A stretch of 64,000 nt of DNA from Plectosphaerella cucumerina (GCA_020746995.1 JAGPXD010000005.1:1860001-1924000); one strand, 5' to 3'; shown: positions 32,953 to 45,009, counted from the first letter of the stretch. Translations and numbers: made by a program. Notes: generated from the sequence alone by a model not told the origin.

Positions 32953-34791
32953 CTAACTTCTCAGGAAGGTCTTGAAGACGGCCGAGTTCGTGCAGTCCTC
33001 GAAGGGGTAACCGATCTGGTTGAGGAACTTCTCCAGGTCCGGCAGCTCCTCGTCGGGGCACACAATACCCGAGAGGATCTTGCCGACGTCGCCGCCGTAG
33101 TTGCGGTACTGGAACAGGCTGATGTTGAACTTTGAGCGCAGGGTGGTGAGGAAGCGCTCGAGGGCGCCGGGGCGCTCGGGGAAGTTGAACATGTAGACGC
33201 GCTCGTTGGCGACGTTGGAGCGGCCGCCGACGAGGTAGCGGATGTGGCTCTTGGCAAGCTCGTCGCCCGACAGGTCCGTGACGTCCATACCGCTGGCTTT
33301 GATGCGGGCGATGAGCGTCTGCAGCTCCTGGGCGCGCTGAGCGGCGGGCGCCGTCAGCGACAAACCGATGAGGACGTTGGCGACCTCGTCGGTGGCATAG
33401 CGGTAGGAGAACTCGGTGACAAAGTGCGGCATGACCTTGCCGATGAGGTCGGCGAAGGAGCCGGGGCGCTCGGGGATCTGCACCGAGAGGAGGGCCTCCT
33501 TGCCCTCGCCGAGAGTGGCGCGCTCGGCAACGAAGCGCAGGCGGTCAAAGTTCATGTTGGCGCCAGAGGTGACGGCGATGAGGGAACGGCGCGGATCGTC
33601 AGACGGGTTGGCGGCGACGTACTTCTTCAGACCGGCGATGGACAGGGCGCCGGCGGGCTCGAGACCCGACCGGGTGTCGTCGTACATGTCCTTGATGGCG
33701 GCGCAGACCTCGTCGGTGGTGACCTGGATCACGTCGTCGACGACCTCCTGGCAAATGCGGAACGTCTCCTCGCCAACCGTCTTGACAGCGGCGCCGTCAG
33801 CGAAGAGGCCAACTTCCTTGAGCACGACCCGCTCGCCCTTTGCAAGAGACTGAACCAGGGCGTTGGCGTCGTATGTCTCGACACCGATAATCTTGACATG
33901 GGGAGCCATGCGCTTGACGTAGGCGCCAATACCGGCAATAAGACCGCCACCACCGACGCAGCAGAAGATAGCCTCGACCTTTGACATGTTGGTCTGGCTG
34001 AACAGCTCCATGGCAATGGTGCCCTGGCCAGCGATGACGTAGGGATCGTCGAAAGGCGGGATGTTGATGAGGCCGTCCTGGACCTCACGGCGCGCGCACT
34101 CCTCCTTTGCGGCGTCAAAGTCGGCGCCATGCAGCACGACGTGGCCGCCGAGACGGGCGACGTTCATGTGCTTGATGCTCGGAGTGCCCTCGGGCATGAT
34201 GATGGTGGCGGGGATCTTGAGCTTGCGCGCGGAGAAGGCGACACCCTGAGCGTGGTTGCCGGCAGAGCAGCAGATGACGCCCTTCCAGCTCTTGGCCGGG
34301 TCGAGGTGGGCCATCTTGTTGTAGGCGCCGCGCAGCTTGAAGCTGAAGACAGGCTGTTCATCTTCCCGCTTGAGGAGGACGTTGCACTCGAGACGGCTGC
34401 TGAGATTGACGGCGGGCTGGAGGTTCGTGAGCTTGCAGGCTTCGTAGACGCGGGAGGTTGCGCTGGCGATGAGGCGGAGGTACTGCGGAAGGAGGGGTCA
34501 GCGGGGAGAACACAGGAGGAGCCAGGAGATCTGGCCGCTCACGTCTGGGAAGCCGTTGGGGAGAAGGTATTCTTCAGGCACAATGGCCTTGATGCGGTTG
34601 CGCTTGACCTCTGCCGGCGTCGAAGGGTTGGCGCTGTACTCGGTCAAGGACATGGCGCCGTTGACTGGGCCCCTTGTCGGCGGCGTCTGGGGCCTGTGTT
34701 CGTCTCCGTTGATGCCGTTGGCCGTCTCGGTGCCGTTGGGGGTTCCGTTGGTCATGACGGGCACGATTGGGGGTTCTGCTTGCGCAGACAT
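32953..34791 (-). CDS. ILV1: Threonine dehydratase (threonine deaminase), biosynthetic
   Basis: Two exons: 34791-34543 and 34482-32953 (592 residues). The enzyme deaminates threonine to 2-oxobutyrate, the first committed step of isoleucine synthesis, normally in mitochondria. The PLP lysine lies in VFSFKLRGAYNKM (about Lys132). Other hallmarks are CSAGNHAQGVAFSA, GGGGLIAGIGAYVK and VTSGANMNFDRLRF. Two ACT-like regulatory domains follow (ALLSVQIPERPGSFADL and YMFNFPERPGALERFL), which mediate isoleucine feedback inhibition. The N-terminal 60 residues are variable; a mitochondrial presequence is not obvious. A TGAGTCA site lies 26 bp upstream of the ATG, fitting cross-pathway control. Confidence 0.97.
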
Positions 34792-34816
34792 TGTATGTGA
34801 AGCCGGTTGTCCAGTT

Positions 34817-34823
34817 TGAGTCA
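34817..34823 (-). promoter_or_regulatory. Candidate CPC1/Gcn4 site (TGAGTCA) of ILV1
   Basis: A perfect palindromic TGAGTCA lies just upstream of the ILV1 start. bZIP regulators of the CPC1/Gcn4 type bind TGASTCA and activate amino-acid synthesis genes. Its closeness to the ATG puts it in or beside the 5' UTR, so its activity is uncertain. Confidence 0.45.
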
Positions 34824-35349
34824 GAGGGAAGGACGATACCAGAAGCTCGTCTGATGGGAAATTTCCACAATCAATGGCGGGGCAGAATCGGAGCTTCCGC
34901 GCTCTCGGTCTGTCACTGGCGTGAGCGGTGTGTGGGATCGCGCGGGCGATTATTGGTCAGAAAGTTCAAACCCCGGCTCCTGCAGGCGATGTCGGGACGG
35001 AATCCGCTGTTTTAAGGCACGTAGAAGCTGATCTTAAACGGACTTGGGCCATGCGGGGCGACCGTCTGATCATTTATGGAACAGCGGCGACATATCTAGC
35101 CCGTAAATGAAAACGTTGAACCGTGGAGGGGCAAGCCGGGCTCTGGCCTCCCCTGGCTTGCCTGGCCCGCAAGGTCCCGCGCTGGAGCTCTCCAATTCAG
35201 TGCTGCGGATTGGAGCATCGTGCCATCATCGATTTTCCTGCGTTTCCGTTCTCTCAGCCTGCGCATCGCGTGATTCCACACCACAACCAGCAGCACACCC
35301 GACGGCAGCCACAGCACGACACCGAGCGACGTCACCGAACACAGCCGGC
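34824..35349. promoter_or_regulatory. Divergent promoter region of ILV1 and RCF1
   Basis: Between two start codons. An inverted CCAAT (ATTGG) occurs near 34955, a site for the Hap/CBC complex. No coding signal. Confidence 0.45.
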
Positions 35350-36071
35350 ATGCCTGCACCACAAGAACCCCCCAACTTGGGGCACGCCATGCCCTCGTCC
35401 TTTGACGAGAACAGGTACGTCCGGCGGCTCCCCCGGCCGGGCGGTGGGACCATGGCGAGCTGACCATCGCGAAACCCAGCGTCTACAACGAGAAGCCGCT
35501 GGCCAAGGTCGTCCGCAAGCTCAAAGAGGAGCCCCTCATCCCCCTGGGCATGATCCTGACCGTCGGCGCCTTCGTCGGCGCTTACCGCGCCAGGCGCCGC
35601 GGCGACTCCCAGAGGGTCAACACCATGTTCCGGTACCGAGTCGCCGCGCAGGGCTTCACCGTGCTGGCCATGGTGGCGGGCAGCATGTACTACAACAAGG
35701 ATCGCGAGACGACCAAGGAGTTGCGCAAGCTCAAGGAGCAGCGGGATAACGAGGAGAAGCGGCAGCGGTGGATTCGCGAGCTCGAGGCCCGTGACGAGGA
35801 GGAGAAAGCTATCCGCGCCGAGATCCACGCTCGCAAGGGAAAGTCAGACTCTGCGAAGGCTGCCGCCGCGACGGCGAAGGATGCGCCGGCCGGCGAGGCC
35901 AAGCCGGGCGGCGTGCTCGAGGCACTGAACCTCTCCAAGGGGTGGGGGAAGCAGGGCGAGGCACCGGCGGCTGATGGCAAGGCCGATGTCAATGTCGATG
36001 CGAAGACTGCCGATGTCAAGACTGCAGTGGCCGAGGCAGCACCCGTCAAGCCGGCAGAACCCTCCAAGTAG
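35350..36071 (+). CDS. RCF1: Respiratory supercomplex factor 1 (HIG1 domain)
   Basis: Two exons join in phase: 35350-35414 and 35480-36071 (218 residues). Two hydrophobic spans (IPLGMILTVGAFVGAYRARR and GFTVLAMVAGSMYYN) flank the conserved HIG1 loop with NTMFRYRVAAQ, the R-x-R-x3-Q signature. A long charged coiled-coil-like stretch (ETTKELRKLKEQRDNEEKR onward) follows, and the C-terminal third is Ala/Lys/Asp-rich. Rcf1 sits in the inner mitochondrial membrane and links complexes III and IV. The GTACGT donor at 35415 makes the first exon only 21 codons. Confidence 0.95.
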
Positions 36072-36980
36072 GTTGAGGCGAAGCGAGGCGAGACGAGGCG
36101 AGGAGCCGCAGCTGTACAGTATGCATGTTGCAACCAAAGGGCGGCGTTCAATCGGGATTTGCTCATGGGAGGGTATTTGCCCTTACCGCCGGGTTTCCAG
36201 TGTACATCAGAAACATACCACACACAACTTCGATTTTTGTTCCCATCTACCGCGCCACATACTCGCGTGACCGTCGCAATGCAGCAATTACTTTCTTGGC
36301 ACGAAGGTCTGGCCAGGCCATATTACGAGAGGCCATGATGCTACTGGGCGGCCAGAGGAAAAGGCCCCTCGAAAAGTCTCGAGGCGGATGCCAGTGACTA
36401 AAGTTCCGCAGCCACATGCTTTTGCCGAGATGCACATGTCCGGAATTTGATCTTTGGAAGACGCTGAGCAGGAAAGTATGGGAAATCGATATCTCCAGAT
36501 TGACAAGAGTACCCCATCAACAGCACGAATACTCGAAATCGAGGGTCCTATTCCCTAAGTCCTTTTTGTCGACCACCCTATAGCGGGTTGGTCCTCTCAG
36601 CGACCGTGATGAGTGGCCCTGGGTTTGAACATGTTCAGGCTGGTACTAGACATGCGGACTTAGCTCATGCCGGAATGCGTGGCCCCACTATGACGACCTG
36701 GTCAACAGCTCCAGCATGTGATACCGCACTATCTCGCCAAGCTGCGCGCAGCTTCCCCTGCAGATATCGTCCCATCTCAAGGCCACATCCCCTGCTGTCG
36801 CTTCATGCGCCCAGGCTGCCGTCACTCCCAAGATAAAGCTCCAGCACCCGCCACCAGCTCCCGACCCAAGCTCGCCTCAGCCCCAAGGACACCAGACCCA
36901 AGCATGGCAGCCGTCCATTCCCTCCGTAGCAGTGTAACTTGAGAATACCACGCTATCAACAAGACCCCACGACCCTCAAG
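36072..36980. other. Intergenic DNA, about 900 bp
   Basis: RCF1 3' region and RTC5 promoter. Short GC-rich frames but no gene that I can support. Confidence 0.45.
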
Positions 36981-38898
36981 ATGGGCCAATCCCTCTCCGA
37001 CGAGAACCCCCGGCGGCGGTCCCGGGAGGAGCTCACCCATGACCTGGTAAGCATCCATCACCGACGAGAACACCGGCCGCTTTCTGACATCACTGCAGGC
37101 CGGGCGCTTCGCCGACAAGAGCTTCACATCGCTTGAGATTTACTCCCTCAAGGATGTCTTCAAGAGCCTTGCGGATCAGCAGGGCGACATCCGCTACCTC
37201 AAAGAGGACACCATCGCCCGCTTCCTCGAGATCCCGGACATCCTGCACGTTTCGCCTGTTGTATTCCAGATGATCTCGTACATTGGCGCCTTCCCCTTCC
37301 TGAGCGATGCCCCGGCTGTGCTGGGTCTGGAGCAGATGGTCATGGTTGTCACAATCATGACATCACGGTACAAGCGCGTCCTCGCCCAGGGCGCCACCGA
37401 CCGCACGAAGCTCTTCTTCAAGAGCCTGGCGGTGCATGACCGCAAGGCATCCGAGGCCGAGGTGGCTGCCGCTGAAACCACACCCGCCGAAACGACCAAA
37501 GAACCGACGAGAAGCCACGCAGCGGGCTTCGCCGTTGATGCGGCAGGCGACGAGCAAGATGAAGAGGACGACGACGATCTCGAGCTCGCCGCCTTTGAGC
37601 TGCTCGACATCAACGATATTGTCAAGCAGGGCGATAGATCGACCGTTCAAGGCGCCATGATCCCAGCAGACAACTTCCGCAAGCTGCTGATGCTACTGAT
37701 CCTCATCGCCCCTCTCAACGCTCAAGAGCATCTCTCCAGCCATGCGGGCCGGGTCTTGGGCGACGAGCTCGAAAGCCTCAGAACGACTGCCGAGAACATC
37801 CTCGCCGCCTTCATCAACGTCGAGAAGGCTCCTGGCATTCGCTATGGCCAATTCAACCGCGTCATCCCCGTCAACTTCCCGCACCTCTTCTCCGGCTTCA
37901 ACGCCCTCTTCGAGCACTTCCTCTTTTCCAAAAATCTCGACTTTTCGAAACAAAAGATCGAGGTAGCCAACGACAGCGGCGATGGCAACGGCGGGGCAGA
38001 CGCGAAACCGAAAACCACGCCGACGATACAGCTTCCAGAGCTGGTGCAGCCTTTGCTCCAAGAGACTGGCGAGATCATGGACCTCAACGTCCTCTCGCAA
38101 CTCTCCTTCTTCATCCCCGGCTCCGAGCTCTTCCGCAGGCTACGCCGCCTCTACTCTGGCAGCGAGGATGGCTTCTCCATGGGCAGCTTCGAAACCAAAG
38201 TCTTCAACTGGCGCGCCCCCACCATCCTGCTCGTTAGGGGCACCCGTATGCAGGACGAACCGCACGGAGGACAGGAAGCCTCGTTCGCAGCGTCCCTTCC
38301 GCCACGGCGCTTCCCAAACGGCAGCAAGGGGTCGCGCTTGACGTACGGCATCTACCTCCGCGAGCCATGGAAACACACCTCCAAGGAGTGCTTCGGCGGG
38401 CCTGACACGGTCCTCTTCCAGCTCGAACCTGTCCACGACGTCTTCCCGCCCTCGCGCTTCAACACGGACCATGTCGCTTTCACCAAGCCTCCCACCAATC
38501 GCCCTCTCCTCTCAGCCGGATGCCCTCATCCACGACCGACACAGGCCCACCGGCGCGACACGATGCTGTCGCTAGGCTCCGTGTCGCTGCTCCTCGACGG
38601 CTCTTTTGAGTACGGTGTCTTCAACCACGACAATACTGCGCAAGGTGGCGCGTTCCATACGAGCGTCAGCCGCCGTTTCGACTTCCAGGAACGTTTCGAG
38701 ATCGAAAGCCTCGAGGTCTGGGGCTGCGGTGGCGACGAGGAGGCCCGCCACCAGGCCGCGCGCTGGGCATGGGAGGCCAGAGAGGCAGAGGCCAGGCGCA
38801 AGATCAACCTCGGCACTGGCGACATCCAGGCCGACCGGGCGCTGCTGGAGATGGCCGGCCTGATCGGTGGCCACCGCAGCGGAGGATCCATGTCATGA
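36981..38898 (+). CDS. RTC5: RTC5-like TLDc-domain protein
   Basis: Two exons: 36981-37046 and 37099-38898 (621 residues). The N-terminus MGQSLSDE has Gly2 and Ser5, fitting N-myristoylation. The C-terminal half has the TLDc fold: SMGSFETKVFNWRAPTILLV, TYGIYLREPWKHTS, VLFQLEPVHDVFP and a final VWGCGGDEEARHQAARWAWE. This order, including the N-terminal domain with GDIRYLKEDTIARFLEIPD, is that of fungal Rtc5. TLDc proteins regulate V-ATPase; yeast Rtc5 promotes V-ATPase disassembly. An acidic Glu/Asp run interrupts the N-terminal part. The downstream neighbour is tRNA-Lys. Confidence 0.9.
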
Positions 38899-38949
38899 GC
38901 ACGCCTTCTAACGGCCGGCACACCCGATTTTCTCAACAAACAGCCGGAC

Positions 38950-39033
38950 GCCCGGCTAGCTCAATCGGTAGAGCGTGAGACTCTTAACAGAGATCACATC
39001 TCAAGGTTGTGGGTTCGACCCCCACGTCGGGCT
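38950..39033 (+). tRNA. tRNA-Lys(CUU) with 11-nt intron
   Basis: Acceptor stem GCCCGGC pairs with GTCGGGC (one G-U). The D arm is TAGCTCAATCGGTAGAGC, and the T arm is GTGGGTTCGACCCCCAC. The anticodon stem TGAGA/TCTCA closes a loop with CTT at 38983-38985, followed by an 11-nt intron (38987-38997) after position 37. It lies 50 bp downstream of RTC5. A T-rich terminator region follows. Confidence 0.93.
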
Positions 39034-39081
39034 CAATTCCTGACGTCTTCATCTGAAGAGACGCGATTACATTTTTTACCC

Positions 39082-39100
39082 TTTTTTTTTTTTTTTTTTT
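39082..39100 (+). repeat. Poly-T run (19 bases)
   Basis: T19 followed by shorter T runs up to 39120, downstream of the tRNA. It could serve as a Pol III terminator, though T runs nearer the tRNA would also do. Confidence 0.8.
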
Positions 39101-39261
39101 CTGTTTTTTTCTTTTTTTTTGCCTGATCTCGGCGGCACCTTGCATGGTTCTCTCACGACGGCGGCGTTTCGTTTTTGCGACAATTGAAGGGGGTTTACAT
39201 TAATTAGACAGGCGGCCAATCCGTACTGAAAAGACTTTTCTCTCGGCGCGACTCAAAAGAA

Positions 39262-39279
39262 CCCCCCCCCCCCCCCCCC
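39262..39279 (+). repeat. Poly-C run (18 bases)
   Basis: An uninterrupted C18 tract just downstream of the stop codon of the minus-strand secreted protein gene. Length may be unreliable in sequencing. Confidence 0.85.
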
Positions 39280-39339
39280 ACTGTCAACTGAACTGTGGCA
39301 TGATATCCACCCGATCGAAAAAAGCCAAGCCGACATCCA

Positions 39340-41668
39340 TCACGCCCTGTACCTCTCCACGTCGTACGCGCGGAGCACCTCATCAAAGTACTTGCGAACG
39401 CCTTCCTTGTCCTTCACGTCCCACAGAATATTGGCCTTGTACTTGTCTTGCCTCATGACACGGTAGAGCTGGTCATTGGCAGCCTGGATCTGTCAGTGCA
39501 AGTCTCGCATCTACCTGCAACGAAGTGGTCATACCAAGTACGCCGTCTCGAGGTTCCGGACGACGTCGTGGACACGTTTCTGGGCGTAGGGCTCGTACTT
39601 TGCCATCTTGGAGCGATCAGCAATGAGGTGCAGGAGCTTCTTGAACGGCTGGCCATTATCGCCATTGGGCGAATTAATCCCCGCGAACTATCACCTCAGT
39701 CAGCATCAATCTTCATGGAGGAAAGGGAAGGCAAGTCATCATCCGCCACCCGCATCGGGCCAGTTCCAGTACGTTACCGGTGCGCCGGCCCCACGGGCGA
39801 GGGAGACGGAGGGAGAGGGCCGGGCGGGAGCTGCACTCACCGCGTAGTAGCACCCGACCAGCTCCCTCTCCTCCCTGGCCGTGAAGCCGCTCGTCTCATG
39901 CAGCCCGCGGGCGACCTTGGCGAGCACCCACTCAATCTGGCGGAGGCCGTCGAGGACGTGGTGCCAAGGCCTGCGGGCGTGGATGAGCCAGGGCACGTTC
40001 TCGTACTGGAACTGTTCGACGGGGCGGTGGAGGGTATGCGCCCTGTAGGCGATGCCGCGGAAATACGTACAGACGTGCTCGTGGGTCAGACCCTCGTGGA
40101 AGTCCTCGACGTCACGGGCCTCGACCTTGGCCTTCTTGTTCTCCTTGGTCTTCTTCTCGGTCTTGCCCTTCTTGGGGTCCTCGACCTTCTTCTTCTCCTC
40201 GTGGGGGTGGTGGTGATGGTGGTGCTGGGGCTTGTGGTGGTAGTGGTGGTACGAGTCGTGGTGGTGGCCGGCGTTGTGGCTCTCCTCGTCATCGTGGTGG
40301 ATCTCCTCGCGGTAGTACTCAATGTCGTCCTTGTGAGTGTGCTTCTCCTCCTCGGTCTTCTTCTGCCTGCAGCCAAGTGGTTAGTACATTTTGTCATCTC
40401 CTTGATGGGGCTGTAGTGCGTACTTCAGCTCGTAGATGCGCTGCTTGATGTAGTCGTCGCCGCCGGCCTCGGCTTCAGCCTCGCGGGCCTCGACGTGCTT
40501 CTTGATCTCCTTCTTCTCGCCCTTTTGGATCTTCACCACTTCTTTGGCGCACCAGGTGTAAAGATGCTTCTCGAAGGCCTTGGCATCACGGAACTCCTTG
40601 GTCGAGTAACCGCTCGAGGCCTTGATATCAACACACCTCCTGATCAACTTCGCCTCCCTTATTTCTTCTTCAGAAGCCTTGTTGTGCTTGAATTCCAGCT
40701 TGCAGAACTCGTCGAGGTGCTTCTCGGACCGGGCCACATCCTTAGACGGAGCGTCGTACTTGTACTCCTTCTTCTTCTTCTTGTGCTGCGTGCACAGATC
40801 ACGGATGCTAGACGCAGCCTCGTACCTATGGGTCTTCTCGAGACTGCACGTTTAAAGTCAGCGTGTCCTCTGTTGATAGCATGGGTCAGAACCTACACTT
40901 CCTCCTTCACTTTCAGGTCAACCTTGGTGAGGTTCCCGGAAGCGCGCTTGGTGGCATCGGGCTTGGCAGCGGCCTCGACCGGGGTGGCCTCCATCTCGTC
41001 GGTGAGATCGGCCTCGCGGGCTTCGACCTTGACCTTCTTGCCCTTCTTGCCCTTAGACTTGGGGTGGTGGTGGTGATGGTAGTGATCGTCAGTGTCATTG
41101 TAACGATGGTAGTGGCTTCACGGCTCGAGTTAGCATAGCTCTAGCCCTAGCTTTCAACCAAAAAAAACTTACCCATGGTGGTCGACCTCGGACTTGTGGC
41201 TGTGGGAGTCGTCCTTGTGGCTCGAGATGTGCTCGACCCAGTACTTCTCCTCGAAGCTGTGATGGAACGTCAGCAACCACAAGAAAAACAGCCATACACA
41301 GGGAAGTCTCACCCTTCGTCCTCGTGGTGCTCGGTGGTGGTGGTCTCCTCCTCCTCAGACTCGCGGTAGAAGCGGTTGGCGCACTTCTTGCCGTGGCAGC
41401 CCTGAAGCTTGCCGCCGTCGCCGCGGGTCTCGAGCTTGCTGGGAGCCTTGGTGGGAACGGCCTGGTCGAGCTCGATGACGATCTCCTCCCACTCTTCCCG
41501 GTTGTCGGCGGCGTCGCGGTTGAGCTGGAGGTGAGAGACCTCGGGAGCCTTGGTTTGACGCGGCTTCCTGCGAGTGTGGACAAGGGGACCGGGGTACTTC
41601 ATATGGAAGGTCTTGGCCGAGACCTCAACGGCAGCAGCCGTGATGAGGATGAGAGCTTCGAGCCTCAT
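39340..41668 (-). CDS. Secreted His/Lys/Glu-rich low-complexity protein
   Basis: Seven exons fit in phase: 41668-41313, 41256-41173, 41115-40897, 40843-40424, 40366-39841, 39687-39535, 39489-39340 (635 residues). The start MRLEALILITAAAVEVSA is a good signal peptide; a second in-frame start at 41764 also gives a hydrophobic leader. The middle is dominated by His runs (HYHHHHP, HHHHHHPHEEKKK), Lys runs (KKKKKEYKY) and Glu/Asp. Conserved-looking, non-repetitive parts are FCKLEFKHNKASEEEIREAK and the C-terminal region with PWHHVLDGLRQIEWVLAKVA, FKKLLHLIADRSKMAKYEPY and a helical end. I do not recognise the family. Histidine clusters suggest metal binding outside the cell. Confidence 0.7.
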
Positions 41669-42595
41669 GATGTCGAGGGATGCAGGATGGGCTGGGGAAT
41701 GAGAGAATGTGGCTGCACCGAAGAGTGACTGGATGAAGATCAGGGGTAGAAAGAAGATTCCCATCTATTCGGAGGGGACAGAGGGCTTTTATAATGTTCG
41801 AAGATTTCACTCGATGCCCAGCACCGCCTTCGGCTTGACTGTCTGCTTCATACCTCACACTGAAAGCCACCTCAGAATCACGCCAGAGAGGAGTACACGC
41901 GCCCAGGGCGTCCAAGGCGCCCGTGTTGCCAGTGTAGCCGTCATGCCACATGCGTATCTTGCTCTCTGGTTGAGGACCGTAGTATGAGGCTTGACCATGA
42001 CCGTGCGGTTACGCGTGTGGCGGCGACTTCCATGTGGTTGTTGAGATTCGGCGCCATCTCAAGCCCCTTGGCGGAATCTGAGGCAAGAGGCTACATCGCT
42101 CCAAAGTATTATACTTCGCACCGCGATGATTGGGCGTACCCCGCCGGGAAGAGCAGTCCATGTGCGAAGCGGGCGTCACGAGAATCCACTGAACACAGGT
42201 GGGCGGTGAGCCGCAACGCCTGGGGAACCCGTCGTCAACCCAGGATATGTGACGTGCTCTCGTATCGCAAGCGGCCACAAACCTCAAAACCACACGAGCG
42301 GGACAGACATGGCGGGAATGCTTCTTTTCCGTTCCGACCCTAGTGAACCTCGAAATAAACCTCCATGTGGGAGCTACTGATGCGCGCCCCCTCCCTGATA
42401 TCGCTGAACACCGAGTCCGTGGCCCCCTGCCGTTTCCCTGATGCACGCAGCCCCTGTAACGCGAAAAAAAATGAAAAGGAGAAAAAGCCGGAGCGCGGTA
42501 GTGTAGGAGTACAAGATGCTCTGTATGAAATCCAAAAAGAGAAAGGCCGGCCGTCCACCTCACCCAGCTTGCATCGTGTGCCGAGGCGCCACGAC
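41669..42595. other. Intergenic DNA, about 930 bp
   Basis: Upstream of the His-rich gene and 3' of SWC3. If translation began at 41764 its first 96 bp would be coding. No other gene was seen. Confidence 0.4.
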
Positions 42596-45009
42596 CTACG
42601 TGGAGGCGGCAGCTTCGTCCTTGGCTGCAAGGCCCGCGATAATCTTGTCGTAGTCGGCAAAATCAGCCTCGTTCAGCCTCAAGACAGAGCAAGCGTCCCC
42701 ATAGGCGCTGTCTCGCGCTGGCTTGGTGGCTGCCCCTGACCTTTGCCGGGCGTGCACAAACTCGTCGTATTGCTCTTTGGACTGGAATTGGTTGACGAAC
42801 GCCGAGGCCGACGGGCCCCAGAGAACCTTGGGTTTCGTTGGTCCCTGGGACTCGGCGGGGAGCGGAGGCAGGACTGGCTCAGCAGCCGCCGTCGCCCCAT
42901 TCGTGGTAGCCGCCTTGTCCACGGGATCACCACGCGGCAGGCGCATGGCGAGAAGGACGTATTCGGCTCGGGTCATGTTGTCCATGACGTCGTCCATGTA
43001 GCGTCGCACCTCGTCCTGGGGCGCGACGACGCGGTGTAGGTTCTCCAGATAGCGGCCGCCGGGGGCCACCAGCCTGACGGTGACTGGCTGGTAGTAGTCC
43101 AGCTTTGCGTCGCCACCGTATTCCAAGGTGCTGCCCTTCCTGACGATGAGAAACGATGCGACGACCTGGTGGCCGCCTGGGAGATACTCCAATATGCTGA
43201 ACTTGGGGAACAGGTACCGATCGCCGTTGCCCCCCGCGAACTCGAACACAAACGCCGTGACATCTGGTCTTGCTGCTGTGGGTGGGGGGCCTTTGGACCG
43301 CAGGGCTTGCTGCGGCAGGTGTGATGCGGTACGACCAACGGCGGTAGTGGGCGATTGTGATGCTTGGAGTCCATTCGGGGTGCCGTTGACGGGCGATTGT
43401 GGGACTTGAACCTGGGGTTTCGGGGCGGGAGTTGGAGGTAGCGGTTGAGGCGTCGACTGGATGCGTTTGTGAAGAACGTCCAACTGATTCTTGAGGTCCG
43501 TAGCATCGCTGAAGTTGGGCTTGTTCTCGGCGATCCGGCGAATCATGCTTCGGATGCGCATGTCGTCCAGCCCAACCTTGACCAGGGCCACCACGAGAGC
43601 ATCGCTTCCAGCAGGCGGCAGAAGCCCGGCAGATTTTTGGTTGGGATTCGTGTTGAGCACGATGTCGAGGATTGCCCGGACCTCGTCCGCGAAGTATTTG
43701 ACCGTCCTGCCGTCGACGACCAGCCGGTCAGCCGAGGGGCCCTGCTGGCCGCCCTTGCGCTTGTACTCGAGGGTGATGTCGTCAATAATCTTCTGGAAAT
43801 TGGTCAACTCATCCTGCTTTGCTTCGCCAGCGGCAACCCTCTTCATGAGATCCCGGAGCATCGGGTCTTCGGACGCCTTCTCAGCGAGCGTCATGATGAT
43901 GGGATCCGTTCCTGGTGCGGGCTTAGCTGGCGCAGCGGGCTTGGCGACGCCCATGGCCGGCGTTGATGTCACGCTGGATGGCCTTGAGCCAGGACCACGA
44001 CCGGGGCCGGCCGCACCTGGAGCGGCGGCTCCAGTGGCTGTCGGTGGGTAGGACGGAGTGGGCGGGGTGGGCGGCGGTACAGAATGCCCCGGTGCCGGCG
44101 AGGCGTGCACCTGGCCGTGCTGGTGAGCCGAGCCCGGTGTTGTCGTGGCTGGCGCGAGAGCAGGCGAAGACGTGGGCGCAGGAGCCATGGCAAGCGGGGG
44201 TCCAGGAGCCGGTGCGAGGAGGGGTCCCTTCCCTTGAATGACAGGCTGGCTCCCGGGTCTCGGCTGGTCAGAGGACTGTGGCCTGGCCAGAGGTGAGGGG
44301 CTCTGAGGCGGAGGGGTCGGTTTGGCATTGGCCATGACGGGAGTGGGCGGCGCAGGACTCTCGAGTTTGGCAATAGGCGGCGGGGGAGGCATGGTGCCAT
44401 TCGGTGGTCCGTATTGCATGATGGGCCGGAAGATGGCCTGGGTGGTCGGAGCGGGGGGTGGAGGAGGCTTTGGGTCCTTAACCGCGTAGAGCGTGGCCTC
44501 GAAGATGTGTGGCTCGATGGTGATGGTGACAGGACCGAGCTTGACCATGCTCTCCTTGGGCGGATTGTTGGGCTCCTCGGTGATGACGCCCTTGCGCTTG
44601 GTCGGCTTTGTCCAGTATTTCTCGAAGACGCCCTCAGCAATCCATCTCTGTCGAGATCGTACCAGCGACTCTGCTAGCACGCCGCTGTCAAGACTGGGTT
44701 AGCCATAGCTCATGCGACGCGTGCTCGGCACAGCAAAGCAAAGCTTGGGTATCTATCATACCTCTCCTGTAGGTTCTGGTAGTCCCGCAAGGGGAGGTCC
44801 TCCGGTTGTGCATCCTCCACGGTCGGTAGTGGCTTGCCAGCCTGGACAGAACGCGGCAACGGATCCTGCTCGGGCGGCGGAGCTGTCTCAGTCGTCGTAG
44901 AGGCCGCTTGGGGCGTGACTGATCGCTCTGGAGGTGTAATTGTGCGTTTCTTCGCGATGTGCTCGACGCGTGCCGCAGCTCTGGCGGGCAGCTTCCTCTT
45001 CCTCTCCAT
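42596..45009 (-). CDS. SWC3: SWR1-complex subunit SWC3
   Basis: Two exons join in phase: 45009-44762 and 44684-42596 (778 residues). The N-terminus is basic (MERKRKLPARAAARVEHIAK) and the Swc3 domain follows with LPLRDYQNLQER-SGVLAESLVRSRQRWIAEGVFEK and ITIEPHIFEATLYAV. A long Pro/Ala-rich linker separates it from the C-terminal block (LMKRVAAGEAKQDELTNFQK, VTAFVFEFAGGNGDRYLFPK, NMTRAEYVLLAMRLPRG), which resembles the part found in filamentous-fungal Swc3. The SWR1 complex places the histone variant H2A.Z into chromatin. Confidence 0.85.

Noticed and set aside
33244..33984. 246-residue plus-strand frame
   Set aside because: Antisense shadow of ILV1.
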